DNA of 64,000 nucleotides, from positions 37,518 through 101,517 of the forward strand of contig NZ_BMMT01000019.1 in assembly GCF_014646075.1 (NCBI RefSeq). The letters are read 5' to 3'. The number at the start of each line of letters is the position of its first letter. The stretch's first letter is position 1. Below are positions 52,727-61,372 of the stretch, piece by piece. A model generated the notes under the pieces. That model did no database searches. It had not been told where the DNA came from and worked only from the letters and a program-made list of their open reading frames with translations. This stretch comes from Saccharopolyspora thermophila (GTDB lineage Bacteria > Actinomycetota > Actinomycetes > Mycobacteriales > Pseudonocardiaceae). The position numbers and the translations under genes are program-made.

Positions 52727-54781
52727 TCAGGCCGCGGGCACCGGCAGCGGGGATTCGCCAAGCAGCGCGCGGAACTCCGCCGCGGGCAGCGGTTTCGAGA
52801 ACAAAAACCCTTGGTAGGCGTCGATGCCGAGGTGGTGCAGCAGGCTGAACTGCGTGGTGTTCTCGACGCCCTCGGCCACGCAGATGCGGCCCATCGACCG
52901 GGCCAGTTCCGCCACGGCCCGGGTGATGCCCAGGTCGGCCGGGTCGGTCCCCACCCCGGAGACGAACCGGCGGTCGAGCTTGACGATCTGGGTGGGCAGG
53001 TCCCGGAGCCGGGCCAGCGAGGAGTAGCCGGTGCCGAAGTCGTCCATGGCGAACCGCACGCCGGTGCGCGCGAGGTCGCGCATCACGGCGCGTGGCTTCG
53101 ACGGCAGGTCCACCAGCATGGTCTCGACCATCTCCAGCACCACGCGCCTGGGATCGATGCCGCTGTCGGCGATGGCGGCGCTGATCTCCTCGGCGAAGCA
53201 TGGGTCGTCCGGGCGCAGCCCGGCGACGTTCACCGTGACGGCCACCTGCCAGCCCGCGGCGTGCCAACCGGTCGCCTCACGCAGCGCGGTGCGCAGCACC
53301 CAGCGGTCGAGTTCGGGCAGCAGCCCGCCGCGCTCGGCCACCGGCAGGATCGTGGCCGGGGACAACAGCCCCCGGATCGGATGCGGCCAGCGCACCAGCG
53401 CCTCGGCCATGGTGATCGACCGGTCCTCGGCCAGGATCGGCTGGTAGCGCAGTTCCAGCCCGCCGCACGCCAGCGCGTCACGCAGCTCCTCCTCCAGCGA
53501 CAGCTGGGCCGCCGGGACCGGTGGCCCGTTCCGCGAGGTGCGCCCGTGGCCCTTCTTCGCCACGAACATCGCCGCGTCCGCCGCCTGAATCAGCTCCCGC
53601 GCGGTGGCGCGTCCCTCCGCGGTCGCCGCCCCGATCGAGGCGTTGACGCTGACCAGCCGCCCGTACAGCGGAATGACCGCGCGCAGCACCTCCGCAACCT
53701 TCGCGGTCAGCTGCCCCACCCCGCCGCAGGCCCGCACGTCCGGGCAGACGACCAGGAACTCGTCACCGTACAGCCGGGCCGCCGCGCAACTGGCCGGCAG
53801 CGCGGCGATGAGACGCTGCGCCAGTACGGCAAGCAGCTCGTCGCCCGCGTCGTGGCCGAGCGAGTCGTTGATGCGCTTGAAGTTGTCAAGGTCGCAGAAC
53901 AGCACGGCGAGCTCGCGCCCGCCGTCGCGGAGTTCACGCTCCAACAGCTCGGTGGCGCCCTGCCGGTTGAGCAGCCCGGTCGTCTCGTCGTGGGTCGCCC
54001 GGTGGTGCAGGGCCTCCGCGCGCTGGACCTGCTCGGTGACGTCCTGGAACATCGCCAGCCAGAACGGCTCGCCGTCGTCATGCACCGAAGCCGCGCAGTG
54101 CACGTCGCAGTGCACCGGTTCTCCGGCGGCGCCGGTCAGCACCCGGCGGTGCCGTTCCGCCGCATCAGCCTTCCGGCCGTGGCGCGGGACCAGACCGCCA
54201 CCCGGGTCGGAGGGGTGCAACAGTTCCGTGGCCACCACGCCGTGCAGCCGCCTGCCGACCAGCGCGCACAGGGCGCTGTTGGCGTCGAGGACGCGGTCGG
54301 AGCTGTCCAGCAGCGCGAGGCCGACCGGGGCGAGTTCGAACAGGTCGGTGAACCGGCGGTTGGACCGCTGGCGCTGCTGCTGCGCCTCGCTCTCGTCGCG
54401 GGTGATCTTGATGAAGCCGTCGAGCGTGCCATCGGTGTCCCGCTGCGCGGTGATGACGACGTGCGCCCAGAAGCGACTCCCGTCCTTGCGGACGCGCCAG
54501 CCGCGGTCGACGAACACACCGTTCTCCGCCGCCTGTTCCAGTTCCCAGTTCGGATATCCGGAGCTGGCTCGGTCCTCGGGGTAGAACACGGACAGGTGCC
54601 GACCGATGATCTCGTCGCTGCGGTAGCCCTTGATGTGCTCCGCGCGGGTGCTCCAGGTCGTCACGTGTCCCTGCGCGTCCAACGCGAAGACCGCGTACTC
54701 GCGCATGTCCCCGGGTGCGAAGTCGACCTGCGTGATATCGCCGGTGGTCGGCCTTGACTGCCGTTCATGTCGTGCGGTCAC
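52727..54781 (-). CDS. PAS-PAS-GGDEF-EAL cyclic-di-GMP protein
   Basis: A 684-residue soluble signalling protein. Two PAS domains (about 25-135 and 145-255, DLFELAPVGLALLDSSDRVL) precede a GGDEF domain with DLDNFKRINDSLGHDAGDELL and the signature altered to RLYGDEFLVV, then an EAL domain with YQPI, EALVRWPHP, MDDFGTGYSSLARL and KLDRRF. The EAL residues look complete, so phosphodiesterase activity is likely; the first Gly of GGDEF is Tyr, so cyclase activity is doubtful. No membrane segments. GTG 54781 follows GGAGGGAC. Confidence 0.92.
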   Translation of the reverse strand: MTARHERQSRPTTGDITQVDFAPGDMREYAVFALDAQGHVTTWSTRAEHIKGYRSDEIIGRHLSVFYPEDRASSGYPNWELEQAAENGVFVDRGWRVRKDGSRFWAHVVITAQRDTDGTLDGFIKITRDESEAQQQRQRSNRRFTDLFELAPVGLALLDSSDRVLDANSALCALVGRRLHGVVATELLHPSDPGGGLVPRHGRKADAAERHRRVLTGAAGEPVHCDVHCAASVHDDGEPFWLAMFQDVTEQVQRAEALHHRATHDETTGLLNRQGATELLERELRDGGRELAVLFCDLDNFKRINDSLGHDAGDELLAVLAQRLIAALPASCAAARLYGDEFLVVCPDVRACGGVGQLTAKVAEVLRAVIPLYGRLVSVNASIGAATAEGRATARELIQAADAAMFVAKKGHGRTSRNGPPVPAAQLSLEEELRDALACGGLELRYQPILAEDRSITMAEALVRWPHPIRGLLSPATILPVAERGGLLPELDRWVLRTALREATGWHAAGWQVAVTVNVAGLRPDDPCFAEEISAAIADSGIDPRRVVLEMVETMLVDLPSKPRAVMRDLARTGVRFAMDDFGTGYSSLARLRDLPTQIVKLDRRFVSGVGTDPADLGITRAVAELARSMGRICVAEGVENTTQFSLLHHLGIDAYQGFLFSKPLPAAEFRALLGESPLPVPAA

Positions 54782-55384
54782 CGTCCCTCCGTTCCGCCAG
54801 CGCGCCGCCCGGTGCGCAGCAAACCTTTGCCGGAGCAGCGGTTGCGTCCCAGTCGGAGAGCTGTCCGCGCTCGGCCCAGCAGGAATGGACTGCGGCCAGG
54901 TGTGCCAGCCTCCAGCTGTCGAATCGAACGGCTCACGGAGCCGACGCTACCGGTCACACAACGAATGCGGCAAGGCGTCAAAGATTCGCTCGTGACTGAC
55001 TCGGGTGACGTACTGGACAAGGACGCCGAACACCGCGCGTCACCGTAAAACCCCATGCACCACAACGGTCACGGCAGCCCGCCCAGCCACCACGAACGGG
55101 GCGGACGATTCCGGTGCAGAATCTGGAAAGCTCGCGCATTTCGGCGGCGCCGCGAGTCAGGAGGAACGGTGTCGCGTTCGCCCGGCGGCCCGAAAATGCC
55201 GAGCAGCCCCGAATTCACTCGATCGTGGTGTGAATTCCCCGTAACGCACTCGTATCACGAAAACATCCTCCGCAGCCGGAAACGACCGGTCGGTCCGCGC
55301 GATCCCGCCCGCGCGGGTCAGCACATCGGGCGCGCACCCCGTCGACGGGTACCCGGAGGGCCGTCCGCCGACGAGGAGGTCGCC
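54782..55384. other. Intergenic region
   Basis: 603 bases between divergent genes. No supported gene or clear repeat; GAGGAGG for the next gene lies at its end. Confidence 0.5.
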
Positions 55385-56203
55385 ATGCCGCATACCGACG
55401 CGGGTTCGCTGACGTTCATCGGGAACGCGACGACGTTGCTCCGCTGGCGTTCTCTCTCACTGCTGACGGACCCGAACTTCCTGCACGCCGGACAGCGCGC
55501 CTACCTCGGCCACGGGCTGAGCTCGCGCCGGGTGCTGGAGCCGGCCCTGCAGCTCGACGACCTGCCGGACGACCTCGACGCCGTGGTGCTGTCCCACCTG
55601 CACGGGGACCACTGGGACCGGGTGTCGCGCCGGGGCCTGGACCGCGGGCTGCCGATCGTGACGACGCCGCACGCGGCCCGGCGGTTGCAGGGCTGGCACC
55701 GCTTCCGCCGGGCGACGGGACTGGCCACCTGGGAATCCCACACCCTCCTCAGCGGCACCGACGTGGTGGTGGTGACCGCGGTGCCCGGTCGGCACGCGCC
55801 AGGTCTGGCCCGCCACCTGCTGCCGCCGGTGATGGGCAGCGTCCTGGAATTCGCCACGGTCGGCAGCGGACCGGCTCGTCGGGTCTACGTCACCGGCGAC
55901 ACCCTGCTGTTCGACGGCGTTGCCGAGGTGGCCCGCCGGTTTCCGGAGATCGACGTGGTCGTGGCGCACCTGGGCGGCACCACGCTGCCCGGTGGCCTGG
56001 TGGTCACCATGGACGCGGCGCAGGGCGCCGACCTGCTGGAACTGGTCCCCGCGACCCGGACGATCCCGGTGCACACCGACGACTACCGGATTCTCCGCTC
56101 GTCGCTGGAGGACTTCCTGGCCGAGGTCGACCGCCGGGGCCTGCGCGACCGCGTGACCTGCGTTGCGCGAGGCGAAACGGTGCCGCTGTTCGACGACTCC
56201 TGA
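55385..56203 (+). CDS. Metallo-beta-lactamase fold hydrolase
   Basis: A 272-residue MBL-fold protein of the UlaG/RomA-like type. The metal motif is LSHLHGDHWDRV; further ligands lie in RHAPG, TGDTLLFDG and the late PVHTDDY. It starts with SLTFIGNATTLLRW, the usual first strands of this subgroup. Function may be hydrolysis of a lactone or phosphoester; the substrate is unknown. ATG 55385 follows GAGGAGG. Confidence 0.88.
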   Translation: MPHTDAGSLTFIGNATTLLRWRSLSLLTDPNFLHAGQRAYLGHGLSSRRVLEPALQLDDLPDDLDAVVLSHLHGDHWDRVSRRGLDRGLPIVTTPHAARRLQGWHRFRRATGLATWESHTLLSGTDVVVVTAVPGRHAPGLARHLLPPVMGSVLEFATVGSGPARRVYVTGDTLLFDGVAEVARRFPEIDVVVAHLGGTTLPGGLVVTMDAAQGADLLELVPATRTIPVHTDDYRILRSSLEDFLAEVDRRGLRDRVTCVARGETVPLFDDS

Positions 56204-56270
56204 CCGCCACGACCCGTCGGCCGGCGGCGCCGAAGCCCGCCACGCCGGCCGCCACGTCGGAGGGGTCGCG

Positions 56271-57113
56271 CTAGTCGTCGTAGGGGTCGTCGTTGTTGGT
56301 CGTGCCGTACTCGGCGGCCTGGGTGGGGTCGACGACGGCGAACCGCGCTCCGGTGGGGTCGCGCAGCACCGCGATGCGCCCGAGGCCGGAGTCGTAGGGG
56401 TCGACACGCACCCGCCCGCCGCGGGCGATCGCCTGGCGCACCAGTTCGTCCGTGCCCACCTCCTCGTCCACGCCGAGATACACCAGCCAGTGCGGCCGGG
56501 TGCCGGTGGTGAGGTGCTCGCGGATCATGCTGACGCGGGCGAGCACGGACTCCTCGCCGAGGTACCACACCGCGTACCCGGTGCGGTGCTCGGTGCCGAA
56601 CTGCTCGGCGGCGTAGCCGAACAGCTCGCCGTAGAAGTGGTCCGCGGTCTGCGCCTTGATCGTCACCAACTCCGCCCAGACCAGCGTGCCTGGCAGGCCG
56701 ACGTCGAACCGCCACCGATCGTCCGGTTCCAGCAGCCCGAACTCGTCGTCGGCGGGACTGGTCAGCACCAGCTTCACGCCGAGGCCCGGGATGCGGCTGC
56801 GCGGGACGACGATCCGCCCGCCCAGCCCGCCCGCCCGGGCCGCGGTGGCCGAGCTGTCCATGGTGGCGAGGTACAGCCGCCACCGCGACCTCCCGTCGTC
56901 GCACTCGCGGATGCTGGCCACCGGAAAGCCGTCCTGGTGCGCGAGCAGGTGCGTCCCGGCCCGCGGGTCGTCGTGTGCCTCGTACTCCCAGCCGAACAGT
57001 CCCGCGTAGAACTCGCACGCCGCGCCGACGTCGGTGGTCACCAGCTCGATCAGGCACGGTGTGCCCTCAGCGACATCCCAGCGACCGGGATCGACCCGCA
57101 CCATGTCCGGCAT
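56271..57113 (-). CDS. VOC family (glyoxalase-like) protein, two-domain
   Basis: A 280-residue protein with two vicinal-oxygen-chelate modules: LIELVTTDVGAACEFYAGLF with GWEYEA, and WAELVTIKAQTADHFYGELF with FGYAAEQ. The pattern is that of actinobacterial hydroxylase/27-kDa antigen-type VOC proteins. No specific substrate can be named. The very C-terminus is acidic (NNDDPYDD). ATG 57113 with GGGGAG upstream. Confidence 0.87.
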   Translation of the reverse strand: MPDMVRVDPGRWDVAEGTPCLIELVTTDVGAACEFYAGLFGWEYEAHDDPRAGTHLLAHQDGFPVASIRECDDGRSRWRLYLATMDSSATAARAGGLGGRIVVPRSRIPGLGVKLVLTSPADDEFGLLEPDDRWRFDVGLPGTLVWAELVTIKAQTADHFYGELFGYAAEQFGTEHRTGYAVWYLGEESVLARVSMIREHLTTGTRPHWLVYLGVDEEVGTDELVRQAIARGGRVRVDPYDSGLGRIAVLRDPTGARFAVVDPTQAAEYGTTNNDDPYDD

Positions 57114-57257
57114 GTCCGCTCCCCCAGCCCGTTCAAGATCATCAGCTGCACCCATTATGCCTGGGAGCCGCCCGACAGCCAGCAGACGTTTCCGGCCAGT
57201 CCCGCGGATGTTCCCGGCGTTCCAGGCAAAGCCGGGCCGCCTGCTGCCCCGGCTACG

Positions 57258-58117
57258 ATCAGCGCGCGGCAGGTCCTGACCCTGGTCGGGCTCACCTACC
57301 TGTTCGGCATCGCCGAGCAGAACGGGACCGTCGAGCTGGTCGTGCGCTGGTGCGCGGGCGCGGTGCGCGGCCGGGTGGCCGCGATGCCGTGGATCTTCTT
57401 TCTGCTGTCCGGGCTGCTGGTGTCCGTCGGGGCGCTGTTCGCCGTCGCGATCGTCGCGCCCGTCGCCATGCCGTTCGCGCGGCGCTTCGGCGTCAGCCTG
57501 CTGATGACCGGGATGATGGTCGTCCACGGTGCACTGGCCGGTGCGTTCTCGCCGATCAGCGTCCACGGCAGCTTCGTCCAGCAGGTTCTGGCCGGTTCCG
57601 GCCTGCCGAGCAGCCCGATGGTGCTGTTCCTCGCGCCGCTGCTGTTCAACACGGTGGTCGCCGCGGTCGTGTTCACTGTGCCGGGCGGGCGTCGCCTCGT
57701 CGGTGCCCGGGTGGACCGGGCCGCCCACGTCGCGCACGGGCGGTCCGGGAGCACCACGGTGGCACCCGCCGAGCCTGCGCGCGGTGCTGGTGCTGCTGGC
57801 GCCCGGGCGTCACACCGATGCCGTGGGCCGGGTCAGCTGGTCGACGGTCCTGCTCATCTGCGGGGTGCTGACCTACGTGCACGTCCTGGAGGAGGCGGGC
57901 ACCACCCGCTACCTTGGCGGCGCCAGCACCGGCGCCTCCGCGTGCCGGTGCTGGTGGCCCTGCTGCTGTGCTGGCTGACCGGCCTGACGTCCGCGCTGGC
58001 GTCCTCGGTGGCGATCCTCGGCATCACCATCCCCCTGGCGGTGCCTACAGCGGCGTCGTCGTCGCCACCGGTCCGCCGCTCGCGTGGCTGCTCCTGGTTG
58101 TCCCGACCTCGTTGTGA
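57258..58117 (+). pseudogene. Decayed MatC/SLC13-type dicarboxylate permease
   Basis: From 57258 a frame reads SARQVLTLVGLTYLFGIAEQ, then MPWIFFLLSGLLVSVGALFA and GAFSPISVHGSFV, as in MatC N-terminal domains, but there is no start: the first helices are missing. Near 57750 similarity moves to another frame (GRVSWSTVLLICGVLTYVHV), at about 57945 back again (VPVLVALLLCWLTGLTSALA), and near 58050 to a third (VVVATGPPLAWLLLVV) before a stop at 58117. Several frameshifts and deletions make a functional carrier impossible. Confidence 0.8.
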
Positions 58118-58298
58118 ATACCTCGACTTCCCTTGCGGTTCCGGGGAAAACGCCCTTGCGGGTACCCGCGGAACGCGGGGTTGAACCCGCTTGTCTCGCA
58201 CGCTGCACCGGGGCGCCTGCGGCCATACACTCCGGGTACCCGCGACTCGGAGCCGACCGGGTCGCGCTGGGGGACATCGACTTTCTCGTGGAGCAACG

Positions 58299-59204
58299 AT
58301 GGCTGAGCGACTTCAACGCCGCCGCGGCTACCGGGAGGGGCTCGGCGGCGAGATGCTGGCCGAGTTCCTCGGAACATTCGTGCTGATCCTGCTGGGCTGC
58401 GCCTCAGTGGCGGTGGCCATCGTCGGCCTGTCGGGCTCGGGGCGGCAGGCCGACGCCTTCGGGCCGGCGAACTGGCTCATCATCGCGTTCGGCTGGGGTT
58501 TCGCCGTGGTGTTCGGCGTGTACGTGGCCGGCGGGATCAGCGGTGCGCACATCAACCCCGCTGTCACGCTCGCCTTCGCGGTGCGGCGCGCGTTCCCGTG
58601 GGCGAAGGTCGGACCGTACATGCTCGCGCAGCTGGTGGGGGCGTTCGTGGCCGCGGCGCTGGTGAACGCCGTCTACAACTGGGCGATCAACGCGTTCAAC
58701 GTCAAGGCGGGGCTCGCCCGCGACCAGTCACTGGACACGTTCGCGATCTTCGCGACGTTTCCCGCCAAGTACTTCGACGGGTCGTGGTGGGGTCCGCTGC
58801 TGGACCAGATCGTGGGCACCGCCGTGCTGGTGCTGCTCATCTTCGCGCTGATCGACACCCGCAACACGGCCCCGGCGGCCAACCTCGGACCGTTCCTGAT
58901 CGGCATGGTCGTGTTGACGATCGGGGTGACGTTCGGCCCGAACGCGGGATACGCGATCAACCCGGCCCGGGACTTCGGCCCACGCTTGTGGACATTCGTC
59001 GCGGGTTGGGGCGACATCGCGTTGCCCGGCACGTACCAGTGGTTCAGCAACTACTTCTGGATTCCGATCGTCGGGCCGCTCGTCGGCGGGGTGATCGGCG
59101 CGGTGGTCTACGACCTGTTCATCGGCCACGTGGTCGCCGCCCGCACCGCGCCGCCGGAACCGGGGCGGACGACCGAAGAACCGCCGAGGGACACCGACCG
59201 GTAG
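58299..59204 (+). CDS. Aquaglyceroporin (MIP family, GlpF type)
   Basis: A 301-residue channel with six membrane helices. The two NPA boxes are HINPAVT (N86) and AINPARDFGPR (N221); the Asp after the second box (D225) marks glycerol-conducting members. The GlpF-type long loop with AKYFDGSWWGP is present. It should conduct glycerol and water. No glycerol kinase gene is adjacent. GTGGAG lies 5 bases before the ATG. Confidence 0.92.
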   Translation: MAERLQRRRGYREGLGGEMLAEFLGTFVLILLGCASVAVAIVGLSGSGRQADAFGPANWLIIAFGWGFAVVFGVYVAGGISGAHINPAVTLAFAVRRAFPWAKVGPYMLAQLVGAFVAAALVNAVYNWAINAFNVKAGLARDQSLDTFAIFATFPAKYFDGSWWGPLLDQIVGTAVLVLLIFALIDTRNTAPAANLGPFLIGMVVLTIGVTFGPNAGYAINPARDFGPRLWTFVAGWGDIALPGTYQWFSNYFWIPIVGPLVGGVIGAVVYDLFIGHVVAARTAPPEPGRTTEEPPRDTDR

Positions 59205-59298
59205 CAGGCGGCGAGGTGCTCAGGCACCTTCGCTGGGTCTTCTCGCCAGGTGCGCTCCCCTGGGCAGGCATCCTTGCCTGAACTTGGGTGCCCCATTG

Positions 59299-59916
59299 TC
59301 AGAGGGCGGCCAGCAGCATCGCGCCCATGCCGGCACTCATGGCGGCGTGGCACGCCGCTTCCCTGGCCGCTGTGCGGTGTTGTTTCAGCACCGCGGTGCG
59401 GCCGAGGTCGACCGCCGCCGACAGCCAGGGCAGTGAGGCCAGGACGAAGTAGACGCCCAGCACCGCGGTGGTCGCGACGACGGCGATCGGCGGTCCTGAC
59501 GCGGACGGCGCAGCCACCGGCGTTCCCGAGACCAGCGCGTGGTGGCCGTGCCCGGGCTCTGGCCCACCGGACGTCATCAGCGTCGGCATCACGGCGACCA
59601 TCCAGGCCATCGCCACCGCCATGAGGGCGTGGTGCGCCTGTTCGCGGCGCCGGTGGCCGCCGCAGAGCCGCCCGTTCGCGGCACGCAGCAGGAACCACAG
59701 CGCGGACAGGGCGAACACCGCGATCTGCGGGGCGGCGGGAAGCACCATCCCCCACGGCCACGCCATCGCGACCATCGCCGCGCTCATGACCACGTGGCTC
59801 GCGGCGCTGACCCGGCCCGGCAGGTCGCGCAGCAGCATCGCGCGGTGCAGCGAGACGAGCCCGGTACCGAGGAACAGGATGGTGAGGACCGCGCGCAGCA
59901 GGGTGTCTTGGACCAT
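59299..59916 (-). CDS. DUF5134 family membrane protein
   Basis: A 205-residue protein with about six helices. Typical family features are HRAMLLRDLPGRVSAASHVV, the histidine pair in EQAHHALMAVAMAWM and the late AREAACHAAMSAGMGAML. Met- and His-rich membrane segments suggest metal, probably copper, handling. It follows the PepSY gene by one base and lies in the copper P-type ATPase neighbourhood, supporting that guess. Confidence 0.8.
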   Translation of the reverse strand: MVQDTLLRAVLTILFLGTGLVSLHRAMLLRDLPGRVSAASHVVMSAAMVAMAWPWGMVLPAAPQIAVFALSALWFLLRAANGRLCGGHRRREQAHHALMAVAMAWMVAVMPTLMTSGGPEPGHGHHALVSGTPVAAPSASGPPIAVVATTAVLGVYFVLASLPWLSAAVDLGRTAVLKQHRTAAREAACHAAMSAGMGAMLLAAL

Positions 59917-59917
59917 G

Positions 59918-61264
59918 TCAGGCTCCGGAGGTCCGGCGCCGGGCGTGGGCGCCGAGTGCGACGTCGACGAGCAGGAACAACACTAGCGAGGCGCCGAGCA
60001 GCGGCAGCGCGCCCCCGACGAACCCGGCCGCGAGGATGATCGGCGCGAGGACCCTCCCCGGGACCCGCCGCCACGCACCGCGTTCGGGCGGCGCACCGAA
60101 CCGCCGGGTCGGCCGCCGCAGCCACCACATCCGGTAGCCCCACAGCACGAGGGCGAGCAGCGCGACCGCCAGACCCGCCAGCACGAGCTGGTTGACCCAG
60201 CCGAAGAGCAGGCCCATGTGCGCGTCGATCCCCCACCGCGTCAGCTTCGCCGCCAGCGGGTAGTCGGCGAACCGCACCACGTCGGTGACCTGCCCGGTGC
60301 CGGGATCCACGGCGATCGAGTCCTGCTGCGTCGGCCACCGCCGCTGGATCTGCTGCACCTGGTAGGCCGTCGCACCGCCGTCCGGCGGGGTGATCTCGAC
60401 CGGCCCGGTCAGGCCGTGGGCGGTCGCGATCCGGAGCACCCGGTCGATGCCGATGTCGCCCGCGGCGGGGTGCGGCAACCCGGTGGCCACGCTCGGCGTC
60501 TCCCAGGACAGCGCCGAACGCAGCGAGGCGACCCGCTCACCGGCGTAGGCGGACCACGTCAGACCGGTCGCGGACAGGAAGAGGAACCCCAGCGCCGCCC
60601 ACAGGCCCACCGCTCCGTGCCAGGACAGGACCCGGCGACGTCCGCTGCCGCGCAGGAGCGGGACGAGCAGCGCGCGCCGGCTCGGACGTCGCCGCCGGAT
60701 CCACAGCAGGATCCCACCGAGCACGACCACCCACAGCCAGCTGGCCGCGAGCTCGCTGTAGATCCGGCCCGGCTCGCCGAGGTGCAGTCCTCTGTGGAGC
60801 TGGTCGATCCAGGTGCGCAGCGGCAGCGCCTGGCTGCTGCCGTAGGTCTCCAGCACGCCGCGGACCTCCGCGGTGTGCGGGTCGACGAACGCGGTGCGGT
60901 AGTAGCTGTCCGGCAGGTCCGCAGCGGTGAAGACGACCTGGGTGGTGTCGGTCGGGCTCGGGGCCGGGCGCACGGATTTCACTTCCGCGCCGGGAAGAGC
61001 AGCGCGGGCGGCATCCACCTGGACCGAAAGCGGGTGCGACACCGGACCGGCGGGCACGTGCAGTTCGCGGTCGTAGAGAGCTTGTTCCAGCTGCGGCGTG
61101 AACGCGTACAGCAGGCCGGTCAGCGCCGCGAGCGCCAGGAAGGGCCCGACGAAGATCCCGGCGTAGAAGTGCAGCCGCAGCACCAGCGGCCGCAGCGCGG
61201 GCCACCACTGCTCGGATTCGCGTTGCGGTGACGCGGTTTCCGCGCCGGTCTGCTTGATCGTCAT
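59918..61264 (-). CDS. PepSY domain membrane protein
   Basis: A 448-residue protein with four membrane helices of the PepSY-associated TM type: LHFYAGIFVGPFLALAALTG at the N-terminus, a large outer loop with two PepSY-like regions (VDAARAALPGAEVKSVRP; RVLRIATAHGLTGPVEITPP), an inner pair with WLWVVVLGGILLWIRRRR, SWHGAVGLWAALGFLFLSAT, and a last helix. Conserved His (LHFYAG, LHRGLH, SWHG, DAHMG) could bind haem or metal, as in ferric-reductase-like members. It lies 108 bases after the copper ATPase gene and 1 base before DUF5134. Confidence 0.85.
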   Translation of the reverse strand: MTIKQTGAETASPQRESEQWWPALRPLVLRLHFYAGIFVGPFLALAALTGLLYAFTPQLEQALYDRELHVPAGPVSHPLSVQVDAARAALPGAEVKSVRPAPSPTDTTQVVFTAADLPDSYYRTAFVDPHTAEVRGVLETYGSSQALPLRTWIDQLHRGLHLGEPGRIYSELAASWLWVVVLGGILLWIRRRRPSRRALLVPLLRGSGRRRVLSWHGAVGLWAALGFLFLSATGLTWSAYAGERVASLRSALSWETPSVATGLPHPAAGDIGIDRVLRIATAHGLTGPVEITPPDGGATAYQVQQIQRRWPTQQDSIAVDPGTGQVTDVVRFADYPLAAKLTRWGIDAHMGLLFGWVNQLVLAGLAVALLALVLWGYRMWWLRRPTRRFGAPPERGAWRRVPGRVLAPIILAAGFVGGALPLLGASLVLFLLVDVALGAHARRRTSGA

Positions 61265-61372
61265 GAGCCCCCGTCCTGGTCGTTGCCGTCGGTACAGGAG
61301 TCGGGTGGCCCGCCACCGCGGTTCCGCCAGTGTCACCCGGCTCACACGACGCTACGGAAACCGCGGGCCCGT

